From Streptomyces sp. NRRL B-1347 (GTDB lineage: Bacteria; Actinomycetota; Actinomycetes; Streptomycetales; Streptomycetaceae): a stretch of 64,000 nt of DNA. The position numbers were made by a program, and so were the translations under genes. Location: assembly GCF_000720325.1 (NCBI RefSeq), contig NZ_JOJM01000030.1, positions 1 to 64,000 of the forward strand, read 5' to 3'. The notes under the pieces were generated by a model. It was not told where the DNA came from and made no database searches. It saw nothing but the letters and a program-made list of their open reading frames with translations. Positions 52,706-60,838 of this stretch are shown here, in pieces; the first letter of the stretch is position 1, and every line of letters starts with the position of its first letter.

Positions 52706-53038
52706 ATGAGCTCGATACTCATTCGAGGTGGGGCTGTCATGGCTCTCGCGGCCCTCGCCGCGCTCGCACCGACCGTCGCGCAGGCAAGCACGCAGGCAAG
52801 CACGCAGGCAAACACGCAGGCCAGCACTCAGGTCGGCGCACAGGAGACGCAGGTGTTCACCGGCTTCCACTCCGGCAACAGCCCGAAGGAGGCGAAGCGG
52901 AAAGCCGAGACTGCGGCCCGCCAGCACGCGATGGTCGGCGGCTTCCTCAGCGAGCAGTGCGTACTGCTCTACGCCAACTCCAGCCGGATGGGGCCCGGGT
53001 ACTACTGGGGCGACGCCGCGGTCAGCTGCACCCGCTGA
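52706..53038 (+). CDS. Small secreted protein with Thr-Gln-Ala repeats
   Basis: The 110-residue protein has a signal peptide (GGAVMALAALAALAPTVAQA), followed by four tandem units of the type STQA/NTQA encoded by 12-bp DNA repeats (52784-52831), then FTGFHSGNSPKEAKRKAETAARQHAMVGG and two Cys near the end (SEQCVLLYANSS; AAVSCTR). The C-terminal half looks like a compact disulfide-bonded domain. It probably shares a transcript with the preceding gene and ends at a strong hairpin. Confidence 0.65.
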   Translation: MSSILIRGGAVMALAALAALAPTVAQASTQASTQANTQASTQVGAQETQVFTGFHSGNSPKEAKRKAETAARQHAMVGGFLSEQCVLLYANSSRMGPGYYWGDAAVSCTR

Positions 53039-53070
53039 TCAGCTGCCACCGCTGATCCGCTGATCATCCC

Positions 53071-53100
53071 CCGTTGAGGCGAACCGGTGCGCCTCAACGG
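53071..53100. terminator. Bidirectional terminator hairpin
   Basis: A perfect 11-bp stem (CCGTTGAGGCG and its complement) with an 8-base loop separates convergent genes. Confidence 0.75.
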
Positions 53101-53171
53101 AACCCGCCTTCCCTGCCCACAACAGACCTTCCCTGTCCGGACGTTGGCGGTCCTGTGACCGCATCCACGAC

Positions 53172-55034
53172 TCACAGTCGGTCGAGTCCGTCTTCGCGGA
53201 CCCTCAGGGCCAGGTCGATCTTCGTGTATGCGGGTCTGCCCGCCGCTTGGTATTTGGCCTTGACCTGGCTGAGGTAGTACTTGGCCGTGTTCGGCGTGAC
53301 GCCGGCCCGTCGGGCCGCGGCCTTGAGGGTCAGGCCGGAGGCGTAGTCCAACAGGATGCGTAGCTCCTTGGGAGCGAGTCGCGGTACGACAGGTCTGGCG
53401 CTCGCTGTGTCGAGCCCGTCTCCGTGGGTGATGCCGCTCAGCCAGCCGGGTAGATCGGCGGCGGCGAAGTCGTGGGTGAAGACCTCCGGACGGCGGCCGC
53501 AGGAGTACACGTCGTCCCGTATGCCACCGTGCTCGCGGAAACCGAGGGCCTGGACCAGGACTTGGTAGTCCGGGCTGGCAGTGGAGACGACCAGGCGCTC
53601 GCCCTGGACAGCCTGCCGCAGGACGTACCGCAGCAGGTGGGCACGTGCGGCTGTTTCGGTGCAGTGGGCGACGCCCAGAAAGAGCCCGCCGGCGGTCAGT
53701 GTCCTGCTGTGCTGTTGGAGCAACGGTTCCAGACCGTCCACCGTGTGCGCGCCGATCGGCATCAGATTGGCCAGGCCGATCGCCCGGCCGTCCCGGTCGC
53801 GGGCGAGGTGGAACGCGGAGATGTCGTCCGCGCCCCAGCGCTCGGTGAAGCGGTCGCAGCGGCGCAGGTCGAAGCCGCTGTCCAGTGCCCATCGGCGCAT
53901 CAGCCGCCCGATGTCGTCGGCGTCCGCGGCGACGGCGGTGTGGAAGCCCACCGCGTGCTCGTCGGCCGGGAACAACTCGCGGCGCAGCAGCGGGTCGCCG
54001 GTGAGGAAGAGACCCTGGTCGGTGAGGTCTGCGCGCTCCTTGGCGTCGCGAGCACGATCGAGCAGGGTCAGGCGGTAGTCGCGGGCCCGGGTGCGGACGC
54101 TGTCGTGTGCCTCTGGCCGCCGCCACCGGTAGGCCAGTTCGAGCACCGTCCGGTACGGTTCCGTGATCCGAAGCCCGAGGGTGTCGCGGTTGACGATGCT
54201 GAGCGCGGCGAGCGAGGAGAAGTGGTCCGGACCGCCGGGCAGCAGCTCCTCGTCCCCGCACCGCACGGTGGCGAGGAGCCGTAGCGAGTGCCGCCACCGT
54301 CTGCCGGGCAACTCGCGGCCCAGCCGGTCCAGGATCACTTCGGCGAGTTGGTCGGCGACCGCGCCGGGGGACACGTTCGACACGCCGGAATCCAGGGCAC
54401 GGCGGGCGGCGTCCGAGAGCAGCGGGATACCGCCGCCCAGGCGGGCCACGAGTACCCGACCTTCGGCATCCTCGATTCCTGCGGCACGAGTGGGGAGTTC
54501 CCCGTTACGGATGGGCCCCATGGTGACGGTGACGGCGCCCGAGTAAGCCCAGTCAGGATGGGCCAGGACCGGCCGGCGGCTGACGACAACCACGGTCGGG
54601 TGCTCGCCTCCGGCGTCGTCGAGCACGGCGCGCAGTACGTTCAGGCGCTGTTGGCCGTCAGCGCTGTCGATCACCAGCATGCGCCGGGCGGGATCAGCCA
54701 GAGCCCCGCGCAGTGCGATGAGTGCGTTGGGCCGGTCGAGGTCCACCGCGGTCGCGTTCTCCAGGCGGCCCGCCAGGAACGACTTTCCCACTCCCAACGG
54801 GCCGGTCAGGTTGACCAGTCGGTGGCTGGCCACCGCCGCACGTAACTCCTCCAGCACCTGCGATTCTTCCTTCCAGCCCCGCCCGCAGACACGTTTCTGT
54901 CCCCGGGTTCCCTGTCTGACGATGGACTGTATCGATGTGCCCGCTTCCCGTGGAAGGCGCCGCAACGTCTCTTCTGCGCAGGCTGCCGATCGCGGGGCCG
55001 GCCGGTGATGGAGGTCCGGGTCACGGGGCATCAC
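53172..55034 (-). CDS. ATPase/GNAT-like/LuxR-HTH fusion regulator
   Basis: The 620-residue protein has a P-loop (RLVNLTGPLGVGKSFLAGRLE, ~residue 75) and Walker B-like RRMLVIDSADGQQRL. Residues ~370-540 look like a GNAT fold (FHLARDRDGRAIGLANLMPIG; GGLFLGVAHCTETAARAHLLRYVLRQAV; YQVLVQALGFREHGGI). The C-terminus is a LuxR-like helix-turn-helix (LAPKELRILLDYASGLTLKAAARRAGVTPNTAKYYLSQVKAKY). LuxR-type ATPases normally have TPR-like regions in the middle, so the GNAT-like segment is unusual. Target and signal unknown. Confidence 0.7.
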   Translation of the reverse strand: MMPRDPDLHHRPAPRSAACAEETLRRLPREAGTSIQSIVRQGTRGQKRVCGRGWKEESQVLEELRAAVASHRLVNLTGPLGVGKSFLAGRLENATAVDLDRPNALIALRGALADPARRMLVIDSADGQQRLNVLRAVLDDAGGEHPTVVVVSRRPVLAHPDWAYSGAVTVTMGPIRNGELPTRAAGIEDAEGRVLVARLGGGIPLLSDAARRALDSGVSNVSPGAVADQLAEVILDRLGRELPGRRWRHSLRLLATVRCGDEELLPGGPDHFSSLAALSIVNRDTLGLRITEPYRTVLELAYRWRRPEAHDSVRTRARDYRLTLLDRARDAKERADLTDQGLFLTGDPLLRRELFPADEHAVGFHTAVAADADDIGRLMRRWALDSGFDLRRCDRFTERWGADDISAFHLARDRDGRAIGLANLMPIGAHTVDGLEPLLQQHSRTLTAGGLFLGVAHCTETAARAHLLRYVLRQAVQGERLVVSTASPDYQVLVQALGFREHGGIRDDVYSCGRRPEVFTHDFAAADLPGWLSGITHGDGLDTASARPVVPRLAPKELRILLDYASGLTLKAAARRAGVTPNTAKYYLSQVKAKYQAAGRPAYTKIDLALRVREDGLDRL

Positions 55035-55080
55035 AGGGCAGTGGCAGCAGGAGATCAGGGACGGTGTGACGCTGGCGGCG

Positions 55081-56250
55081 ATGAGACGTATGCGTTCCCT
55101 CCGTGCCGCTCACCGCGGCGGCCACCGCTGTGGCCGCTCTGGGCCTGACCGTGGTCTCGGGTGCCCCCGCTCAGGCCGCCACTCCACTTCCCGCCCGTGT
55201 CTTCGCCCCCCTACACACCTCACTGCCCATCGACACCAAGTCCTTCGGCGCCGACATCAAGCCGACATCAAGACGATCCAGGGCCGCGGGGGAGACGTCA
55301 TCGCCTCCTTCGGCGGCTGCACGGCGGACACCACCGGCGCCGAGATTGCCGGCAGCTGCACCGACGTCGACCAGATCGCCGCCGTCCACCAGAAGGTCAT
55401 CACGACCTACGACATCCCACGGCTCAACATGGACATCGAGGTCGACGCCCTGGACAACACCGCAGGCATCGACCGGCGGAACAAGGCCATCGAGACGGTC
55501 CAGGACTGGGCCGCCGCCACTGGGCGCGAACCGGAGATCTCGTACACCCTGCCGACGACGACCAAGGGCTTGGCAGCCAGCGGTCTCGCCCTCCTCAGGA
55601 ACGCGATGGCCAACGGTGCGCGGGCCGACGTCGCCAACATCATGACGCTCGACTACTACGACAACGCCCTGCACGACATGGCCCAGGACACCACCAAGAC
55701 CGTCGCCCAGGGCCTGTACGACCGACTCGCCAGGCGCTGCCCGAGCAAGACCCCCGACCAGCTCTGGGGCGTGATCGGCATCACCGAGATGCCGGGCGTC
55801 GACGACTTCGGCTGGCCGAGACGTGACTTCTCGCTGACGGCGTCCCCCGCCACCGCCACGCTCAAGGCGGGCGGCTCCACCACCAGTACGGTGCAGACCT
55901 CGGCGACCGCAGGCACCGCCCGGACCGTCACCCTGACCGCCAGCGGCGCACCCGCCGGAGTCACCGCCTCCCTCATCCCACCTCAGTGACGGCCGGCGGG
56001 ACGTCGACGCTCACGGTCTTCACCACTACGGCGGCCGTCAACGGCACGTACGACATCGTGGGCACGGGTACGAGCCCGCAGCCCGCGCACTCCACGACGT
56101 ACTCCCTGACCATCACCGGCGGCAGCGGCAACCAGTGCACAGCGACACCCTGGGCCGCGAGCACGGTGTGCACCGCCGGTCAGAGGGTCTCGCACGAGGG
56201 ACACACCTGGAAGGCCAAGTGGTGGACGACGGCTCCACCGCCCCATGATC
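55081..56250 (+). pseudogene. GH18 chitinase pseudogene with CBM5/12 remnant
   Basis: The pieces are a signal peptide (PLTAAATAVAALGLTVVSGAPAQA), a GH18 catalytic part (GRGGDVIASFGG, CTDVDQIAAVHQKVITTYDIPRLNMDIEVDA with the catalytic Glu but not the first Asp of DxxDxDxE, VANIMTLDYYDN, LWGVIGITEMPGVDD), a beta domain (LTASPATATLKAGG, then SVTAGGTSTLTVF in another frame) and a chitin-binding module (CTATPWAASTVCTAGQRVSHEGHTWKAKWW) that is cut short. Frame breaks occur near 55100, at an 11-bp tandem duplication (55251-55272) and near 55980. About 50 residues of the N-terminal barrel are also missing. Confidence 0.85.
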
Positions 56251-56280
56251 CGCGCAACAGCGCCCCGTATGCTCCTGACC

Positions 56281-56907
56281 ATGAGCACTGCACACCCCGC
56301 CCGTAGGCGTGACGCCGCCGCGACGCGCGAGGCGATCCTCGCCGCCGCGGTCGTGGAGTTCACCGAGCACGGGTACGCCGGGGCCGGGGTGCGTCAGATC
56401 GCCGAGCGGGCGGGGGTGACGGCGATGATGATCAACCGCTACTTCGGCTCGAAGGAGGGCCTGTTCGCGCAGGCCGTCGCTCGTTCCTTCGCACCGCCGA
56501 CCATCGTCGGCGACGAACGCACCACCGGCTTGGCGGATGCCATCGCCCACACGCTCACCGAGCGCACCGCCTCCGACGCGGAGCAGCTCGATCCGTTCCT
56601 ACTGCTGTTGCGCTCGGCACCGGATCCGGAGGCGGCGGGCATCGTCCGGCAGGGCGTGGAGGCCAACGTGGGCGCCCGTCTGGCAGGGCTGCTCGATGGC
56701 TCGGACGCCGACGTGCGCGCGCAGCTCGCCCTCGCGCTGGTCGCCGGTACGTGGCTGCTGCGCAGCGTGGTCGGTACCACCGCGCTCGTCACGGCTGATG
56801 AGGCCCGCCTCACCGCCCTCCTCACCGACATGCTCGAACCGGTGATCCGCGAGGCGGGCGGTGGCGCCTCCGCGTCCGGACCCGGTCTCGACGGCGCCGA
56901 CAGCTAG
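56281..56907 (+). CDS. TetR-family transcriptional regulator
   Basis: The 208-residue protein starts with a typical TetR helix-turn-helix: RRRDAAATREAILAAAVVEFTEHGYAGAGVRQIAERAGVTAMMINRYFGSKEGLFAQAVA. The C-terminal ligand domain ends with LLTDMLEPVIREAGGG. No clear ribosome site precedes the ATG; ATG 56269 is also in frame. The nearest candidate operator is the perfect palindrome at 58672, but two genes lie between. Confidence 0.9.
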   Translation: MSTAHPARRRDAAATREAILAAAVVEFTEHGYAGAGVRQIAERAGVTAMMINRYFGSKEGLFAQAVARSFAPPTIVGDERTTGLADAIAHTLTERTASDAEQLDPFLLLLRSAPDPEAAGIVRQGVEANVGARLAGLLDGSDADVRAQLALALVAGTWLLRSVVGTTALVTADEARLTALLTDMLEPVIREAGGGASASGPGLDGADS

Positions 56908-56998
56908 GGCTCGTCTGGCGGTACGTGGGCCGGGCCGAGGGCCGGTCAGCGCCGTAATCGTGTTGACCGCCCCCGGCAGGCAGTGCTGGAGTCGGCGT

Positions 56999-57739
56999 GT
57001 GGACAGCATCCCCGCCAACCGGCGGCTCTGGAACCGGATCAGCAGCGCCTACCAGCACGAGCACGACCCGCAGATCGGCGCCGCACCCCGGCTGTGGGGC
57101 ATGTACTCCGTCCCCGACGCGCACCTGCGCGCGCTGGGCGACGTCACCGGCAAGCGTGTCCTGGAACTGGGCTGCGGCGCCGGCCAGTGGTCCAGGGCGC
57201 TGGCCGCCGAGGGCGCCGCCGTGGTCGGGATCGACCTGTCCGAAGCCCAACTCGCCACAGCCGCGCGCGCGATGGGAGCATCCCGCTATCCGCTGGTGCA
57301 GGGCGCCGCCGAACAGCTCCCCTTCGCCGACGGCAGCTTCGACCTGGTGTTCTGCGACTTCGGCGGGCTCAGCTGGGCGCCTCCGCACCTGGCAGTGCCG
57401 CAGGCCGCACGCGTCCTGCGCCGAGGCGGACGTCTCGTGTTCAACGTCGCCAGCCCGTGGTTCGAAGCGTGCTACGACGAAGCCGCAAGCCGCGTGACCA
57501 CGACGCTGCGGCAGGACTACTTCGGGCTGAACACCATCGCCGAAGGCGACGACGCGACCAGCTATCAGCTCACCTACGGCGACTGGGTCCGGGTCCTGCG
57601 CGGCGCGGGCCTCGTCATCGACGACCTCATCGAGCCGCGACCCGAACCCGGAACACCCAACGGCTACAACGAAACCGACCCACCCGACTGGGCCCACCAC
57701 TGGCCCGCGGAACTCCTCTGGGTCACCCACAAACCGTAA
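56999..57739 (+). CDS. Class I SAM-dependent methyltransferase
   Basis: The 246-residue enzyme contains VTGKRVLELGCGAGQWSRALAAEGAAVVGIDLSEAQLATA (SAM motif and acidic end of beta 2), LPFADGSFDLVFCDFGGLSWAPPH and AARVLRRGGRLVFNVASPW. Start is GTG with GGAG upstream. Ubiquinone/menaquinone-type small-molecule methyltransferases have this layout; the substrate is unknown. Confidence 0.88.
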   Translation: MDSIPANRRLWNRISSAYQHEHDPQIGAAPRLWGMYSVPDAHLRALGDVTGKRVLELGCGAGQWSRALAAEGAAVVGIDLSEAQLATAARAMGASRYPLVQGAAEQLPFADGSFDLVFCDFGGLSWAPPHLAVPQAARVLRRGGRLVFNVASPWFEACYDEAASRVTTTLRQDYFGLNTIAEGDDATSYQLTYGDWVRVLRGAGLVIDDLIEPRPEPGTPNGYNETDPPDWAHHWPAELLWVTHKP

Positions 57740-57803
57740 GTCCCGCCACACCGAGACGTGCAGGCCGTCCGCCGTCGGCACGCGGCGGCCGCGGCGTGCG
57801 TGC

Positions 57804-58604
57804 TCAGAAGGCGGAGCGGATGAGCCCGCCGTCGACGCGGATGGTGGCTCCGCTGATGTACTGGGCGTACTCGCTGCACAGGTAGGCGACGGCTGCGGCG
57901 ATCTCCTCGGGTTCGCCGAAGCGTTCCTGGTCGTTGGGGATGAGGGCCTGGACGGCGTGGGGCTGGATCTCGTCCCAGGTCCGGCCCCAGCCGCGGGCGG
58001 GCCCGATGCTGGTGACGAGGTCCTTGGTGGCCTCGACGAGGATCGCTCCGGGGGAGACGACGTTGGACGTGACGCCGGTGCCCTTGAGTTCGCGGGCGAG
58101 GGAGACGGCGAGGTTGTGCCGTGCGGCCAGGGTGGCGTTGTACTGGGGGTGGGTGTTCATCGGCTGGGAGGCGAGCCCGCCGCCGATGGTGACGACACGG
58201 CCCCAGCCGCGTTCGCGCATGGCGGGGACCAGCTGCTGGATCATCCGGACGCCCGAGACGACGTTGACGTTGTAGGTGTCGCGCCACTCGTCCGGGGTGG
58301 CTTCGGCCCACGACAAGTGCCGGTAGAAACCAGCGTTGTTGACGAGGATGTCGACGGATCCGTCCGCGGTGGCGGCACGGGCGACGTCGGCGGCGCCGCG
58401 GTCGTCGGCGAGGTCACCGACCACCACGTCGGCCGTCCCACCGGCCTCCCGGATCTCCTGCGCGACCTTCTCCGCCCGACCCTCGTCCCGCCCGTGGACC
58501 ACGACGGCGGCCCCTTCGACCGCCAGCAGCTTCGCGGTCTCCATGCCTAGCCCCGCGCTCGAACCCGTGACGAGCGCGCGCTTACCGGTCAGGTTGAGAT
58601 TCAT
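57804..58604 (-). CDS. Short-chain dehydrogenase/reductase with altered active site
   Basis: The 266-residue protein has the SDR cofactor motif ALVTGSSAGLGMETAKLL, VDILVNNAGFYRHLSW and the C-terminal VAYLCSEYAQYISGATIRVDGG. At the active site it reads VTIGGGLASQPMNTHPQYNATLAARHNL: the Tyr is present but the YxxxK Lys is Leu, and the usual Ser is Gly-rich, so normal SDR catalysis is doubtful. GAGGGAA precedes the ATG. A perfect 22-bp palindrome lies 68 bp upstream. Confidence 0.88.
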   Translation of the reverse strand: MNLNLTGKRALVTGSSAGLGMETAKLLAVEGAAVVVHGRDEGRAEKVAQEIREAGGTADVVVGDLADDRGAADVARAATADGSVDILVNNAGFYRHLSWAEATPDEWRDTYNVNVVSGVRMIQQLVPAMRERGWGRVVTIGGGLASQPMNTHPQYNATLAARHNLAVSLARELKGTGVTSNVVSPGAILVEATKDLVTSIGPARGWGRTWDEIQPHAVQALIPNDQERFGEPEEIAAAVAYLCSEYAQYISGATIRVDGGLIRSAF

Positions 58605-58671
58605 CTCGTGTTCCCTCTCAGAGGCCCGCTCACGGGCCCGCGTGATGTGGTGCTGCGAGCTTTCTGACACG

Positions 58672-58693
58672 TAAGTCTACAGCTGTAGACTTA
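58672..58693. promoter_or_regulatory. Perfect 22-bp palindrome, TetR-type operator
   Basis: The half-site TAAGTCTACAG is followed by its exact complement, centred at 58682/58683, upstream of the SDR gene on the minus strand. Symmetry and length fit a TetR-family operator. An ATG at the right edge (58692) opens MVRQDR, like the start of many TetR proteins, but the frame is then lost, suggesting a deleted divergent regulator. Confidence 0.7.
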
Positions 58694-58843
58694 TGGTTCG
58701 GCAAGACCGACCCGGATGTCGTAGTGGTGGGCTGGCGCGGACTGGCCGGAGAGCATGCGGGACCCGGCGGCCGTCGATCGCGACGGCAAGCTGGTGCGGC
58801 ACCTCTCGGCCGAGGTCTGCGGGGTCTCATTGATCATGGGGGG

Positions 58844-59152
58844 ATGGCCGCATGGATGCGTTGTTACTGGGACGAGGAAGATCTGTGGTTCTACTTCGAG
58901 CTCGACACGGCGGGGTGGGTCACACGACAAGTCGAGCTTCAGGGGCCGCGGCTGATCCCGATCGCGGCGGCTTGTCTCGTCGAGTGGCAGCAGGCCCGTG
59001 ACGCCGGCCGCCTGGCCGCGTACGAGAGCAGGTTCGGGTTCACGGCCCAGTCGCCGGTCTCTGAGTGGGAAGGGCATGATCCGCAGCCCTTGACCCGTCG
59101 GGAGTTCGAAGAGGTCTGGGACAGGGCCCGCCGGCTGCTGGCGGGCCAGTAG
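58844..59152 (+). CDS. Hypothetical protein, ~100 residues
   Basis: The protein reads MRCYWDEEDLWFYFELDTAGWVTRQVELQGP, then AAACLVEWQQARDAGRLAAYESRFGF and REFEEVWDRARRLLAG. The Trp/Tyr-rich start recalls small actinobacterial proteins of DUF6881-like type, some of which are immunity-like, but this is weak. GGGGGG (58838-58843) is spaced for the ATG at 58856; ATG 58844 is also possible. Confidence 0.6.
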   Translation: MAAWMRCYWDEEDLWFYFELDTAGWVTRQVELQGPRLIPIAAACLVEWQQARDAGRLAAYESRFGFTAQSPVSEWEGHDPQPLTRREFEEVWDRARRLLAGQ

Positions 59153-59277
59153 TGGCTGCGGGCGAGGGTGTGGACGTCGCGCCCGCCGGTGGTGGGTCCG
59201 GGCATCCGAGCTCACCGGTCTGCCGCTGGCCGACGCGTTCGCAGTGGTGCTCGTTGACCCAAGGTCCCCAGGAGCGG

Positions 59278-59811
59278 CTACACCTGCTCCTGGTACACCC
59301 TGATCTCGGCGGGCTTGAGGGTGTGGATCGTCGCCCAGGCCCCTTGCCCGCTCAGTCTCGCGGCCCACTCGTTGAGATCGTCTCCGCCGCCGTGGAAGAA
59401 CCACGAGTCGAAGCGTCCCAAGGCCCGCAGGAAGGGTGAGGGTCCGTATCGAAGCTCGCAGTGGACCTGTACGTAGTGGTCGTGATCGCCGTAGCCGTCG
59501 GCCATCTCGAACTGTCGGGTGAAGTCCATCGTGAACATCGCAGGACCGTCAAACGAGTAGGTCCCGTACTGGAACAGCAGACCATCGGCATCGGGTGCGT
59601 CCGGAACGTCGAAGAGCAGTCGGCCGAAGCGGAGGAAGGCAAGCCAGGCGTCTTCCGCATCCAGGTCAGTAAGCGGACGCTGCCCCACTCCCAGCTCGCC
59701 CTCGAGCAGCCCCACGGCCTCGTCTGTCGACGGTCTCCGCGCAATGAACGTTCTCCGTACGTTGATTGGTGGCCCAGGAGGCCGGGTGTGGCTGACTAGA
59801 TGTCGGATCAG
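59278..59811 (-). CDS. Hypothetical protein, start uncertain
   Basis: The C-terminal 150 residues look coding (LTDLDAEDAWLAFLRFGRLLFDVPDAPDADGLLFQYGTYSFDGPAMFTMDFTRQFEMADGYGDHDHYVQVHCELRYG). No ATG or GTG gives a plausible N-terminus: the only long ATG frame runs 120 bases into the upstream gene. A CTG at 59811, with GAGGAAG upstream and directly after the previous stop, would give 177 residues. I recognise no family. It forms a pair with the gene at 59813-60088. Confidence 0.5.
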   Translation of the reverse strand: MIRHLVSHTRPPGPPINVRRTFIARRPSTDEAVGLLEGELGVGQRPLTDLDAEDAWLAFLRFGRLLFDVPDAPDADGLLFQYGTYSFDGPAMFTMDFTRQFEMADGYGDHDHYVQVHCELRYGPSPFLRALGRFDSWFFHGGGDDLNEWAARLSGQGAWATIHTLKPAEIRVYQEQV

Positions 59812-59812
59812 G

Positions 59813-60088
59813 TCAGAGGTCTTCCTCAACGAGGCCGAACCCCTCAGGGAAGCCCTCCAGGAACGCGCGACGCGATGGGTCCGCCTCCTCCGCGGCCATC
59901 GAACCGAGCAGATCGATGAACTCGATTCGCTGATCACCCGAAAGCTGTGTCACCAGATGGGCAACACCCTCCAAGACCTTGACCGCATCATCCGGGTCCA
60001 TCTGGTCGTCCTCGCACCCCTCGACGAACCAGAGAACATCGACCAAAGCCTGCGCCAGAGCATGGGCCAGCGACGAGTACACAGACAT
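59813..60088 (-). CDS. Hypothetical acidic protein
   Basis: The protein begins MSVYSSLAHALAQALVDVLWFVEG and continues with helical acidic sequence (DPDDAVKVLEGVAHLVTQLSGDQRIEFIDLLGSMAAEEADPSRRAFLEGFPEGFGLVEED). The ATG at 60088 has GGGAG nine bases upstream; an in-frame ATG at 60160 would add 24 residues. The size and acidity recall immunity-type proteins but no toxin gene is adjacent. Confidence 0.55.
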   Translation of the reverse strand: MSVYSSLAHALAQALVDVLWFVEGCEDDQMDPDDAVKVLEGVAHLVTQLSGDQRIEFIDLLGSMAAEEADPSRRAFLEGFPEGFGLVEEDL

Positions 60089-60267
60089 CGGAAAGATCTC
60101 CCACCAGGCGGCTGACAGAGCGATGTCATCCCAGCACATGCCACTGACATCGCTGTCCATGAGCTGACCACGCGACTGAGTCAGAACCGAAACTCGCCGA
60201 CAAAGCCATGCTGGTCAGCGGGAGGGGGGAGGGGCAACAGCTTGACCAAAGAGATAGGGGCACACCC

Positions 60268-60752
60268 TCCCCGCGTCTGCGTCACGCTGGGTACCACGGT
60301 CCCCAGGTGAACGGTGTCGGCAGCCTGGAGAACGTGCTGGAGGCCGCCACCGGCACCGACACGGAGTTCGTACTCGCACTCGGTGACGACCCGGACCTGA
60401 GCGCCCCGGGTGCGCTGCCCGGCGACGTGCGGGTCGTCGGCTTCACCCCCCTCAGGACCCTGCTGGCCACCTGCGACGCGGTCATCCACCACGGCGGCGC
60501 GGGGACCACCCTGACCTCCTCGCACGCCGAGGTATCGCAGCTGGCGATGCCGCACAGCGCCGACAACTGGCTCAACGCCGCTGTGACCGGGCGGTGCGGG
60601 CTCGGCCTGAACCGCGAACCGGGCGACGTGGGCACGGCACTGACCAAGACCCGGCTGCACGACGACACCCCGCGCGCCCCCGTCCGCGGCGCCCGGCCCC
60701 GGCCCCGGCGAGCTCGTGCCGCACCTCGTGCACCTGGCCGAAAGGCGACCCG
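60268..60752 (+). pseudogene. Glycosyltransferase (GT1, EryCIII-like) C-terminal remnant
   Basis: Pieces in three frames recall the C-terminal domain of macrolide-type glycosyltransferases: PRVCVTLGTTVP, then VGSLENVLEAATGTDTEFVLALG, VRVVGFTPLRTLLATCDAVIHHGGAGTT (nucleotide-sugar motif), SADNWLNAAVTGRCGLGLN, and GELVPHLVHLAER. The N-terminal domain is absent and the C-terminal helix region is deleted. Confidence 0.75.
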
Positions 60753-60782
60753 GGTCACCCCAGTGCGCCCCACCAGCCTTGA

Positions 60783-60800
60783 CCTCAATTTCACTTGAGG
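60783..60800 (+). promoter_or_regulatory. SoxR-box-like operator CCTCAATTTCACTTGAGG
   Basis: This dyad (CCTCAA/TTGAGG, 6-base centre) matches the form of SoxR boxes and overlaps TTGACC (60779-60784), a likely -35 element with a long MerR-type spacer. It lies 38 bp before the start of an NmrA-type reductase, a class found in the SoxR regulon of Streptomyces coelicolor. Confidence 0.7.
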
Positions 60801-60838
60801 TTCAAGACTCTCCTCAACAACCAACAAGGAGTGGGACG

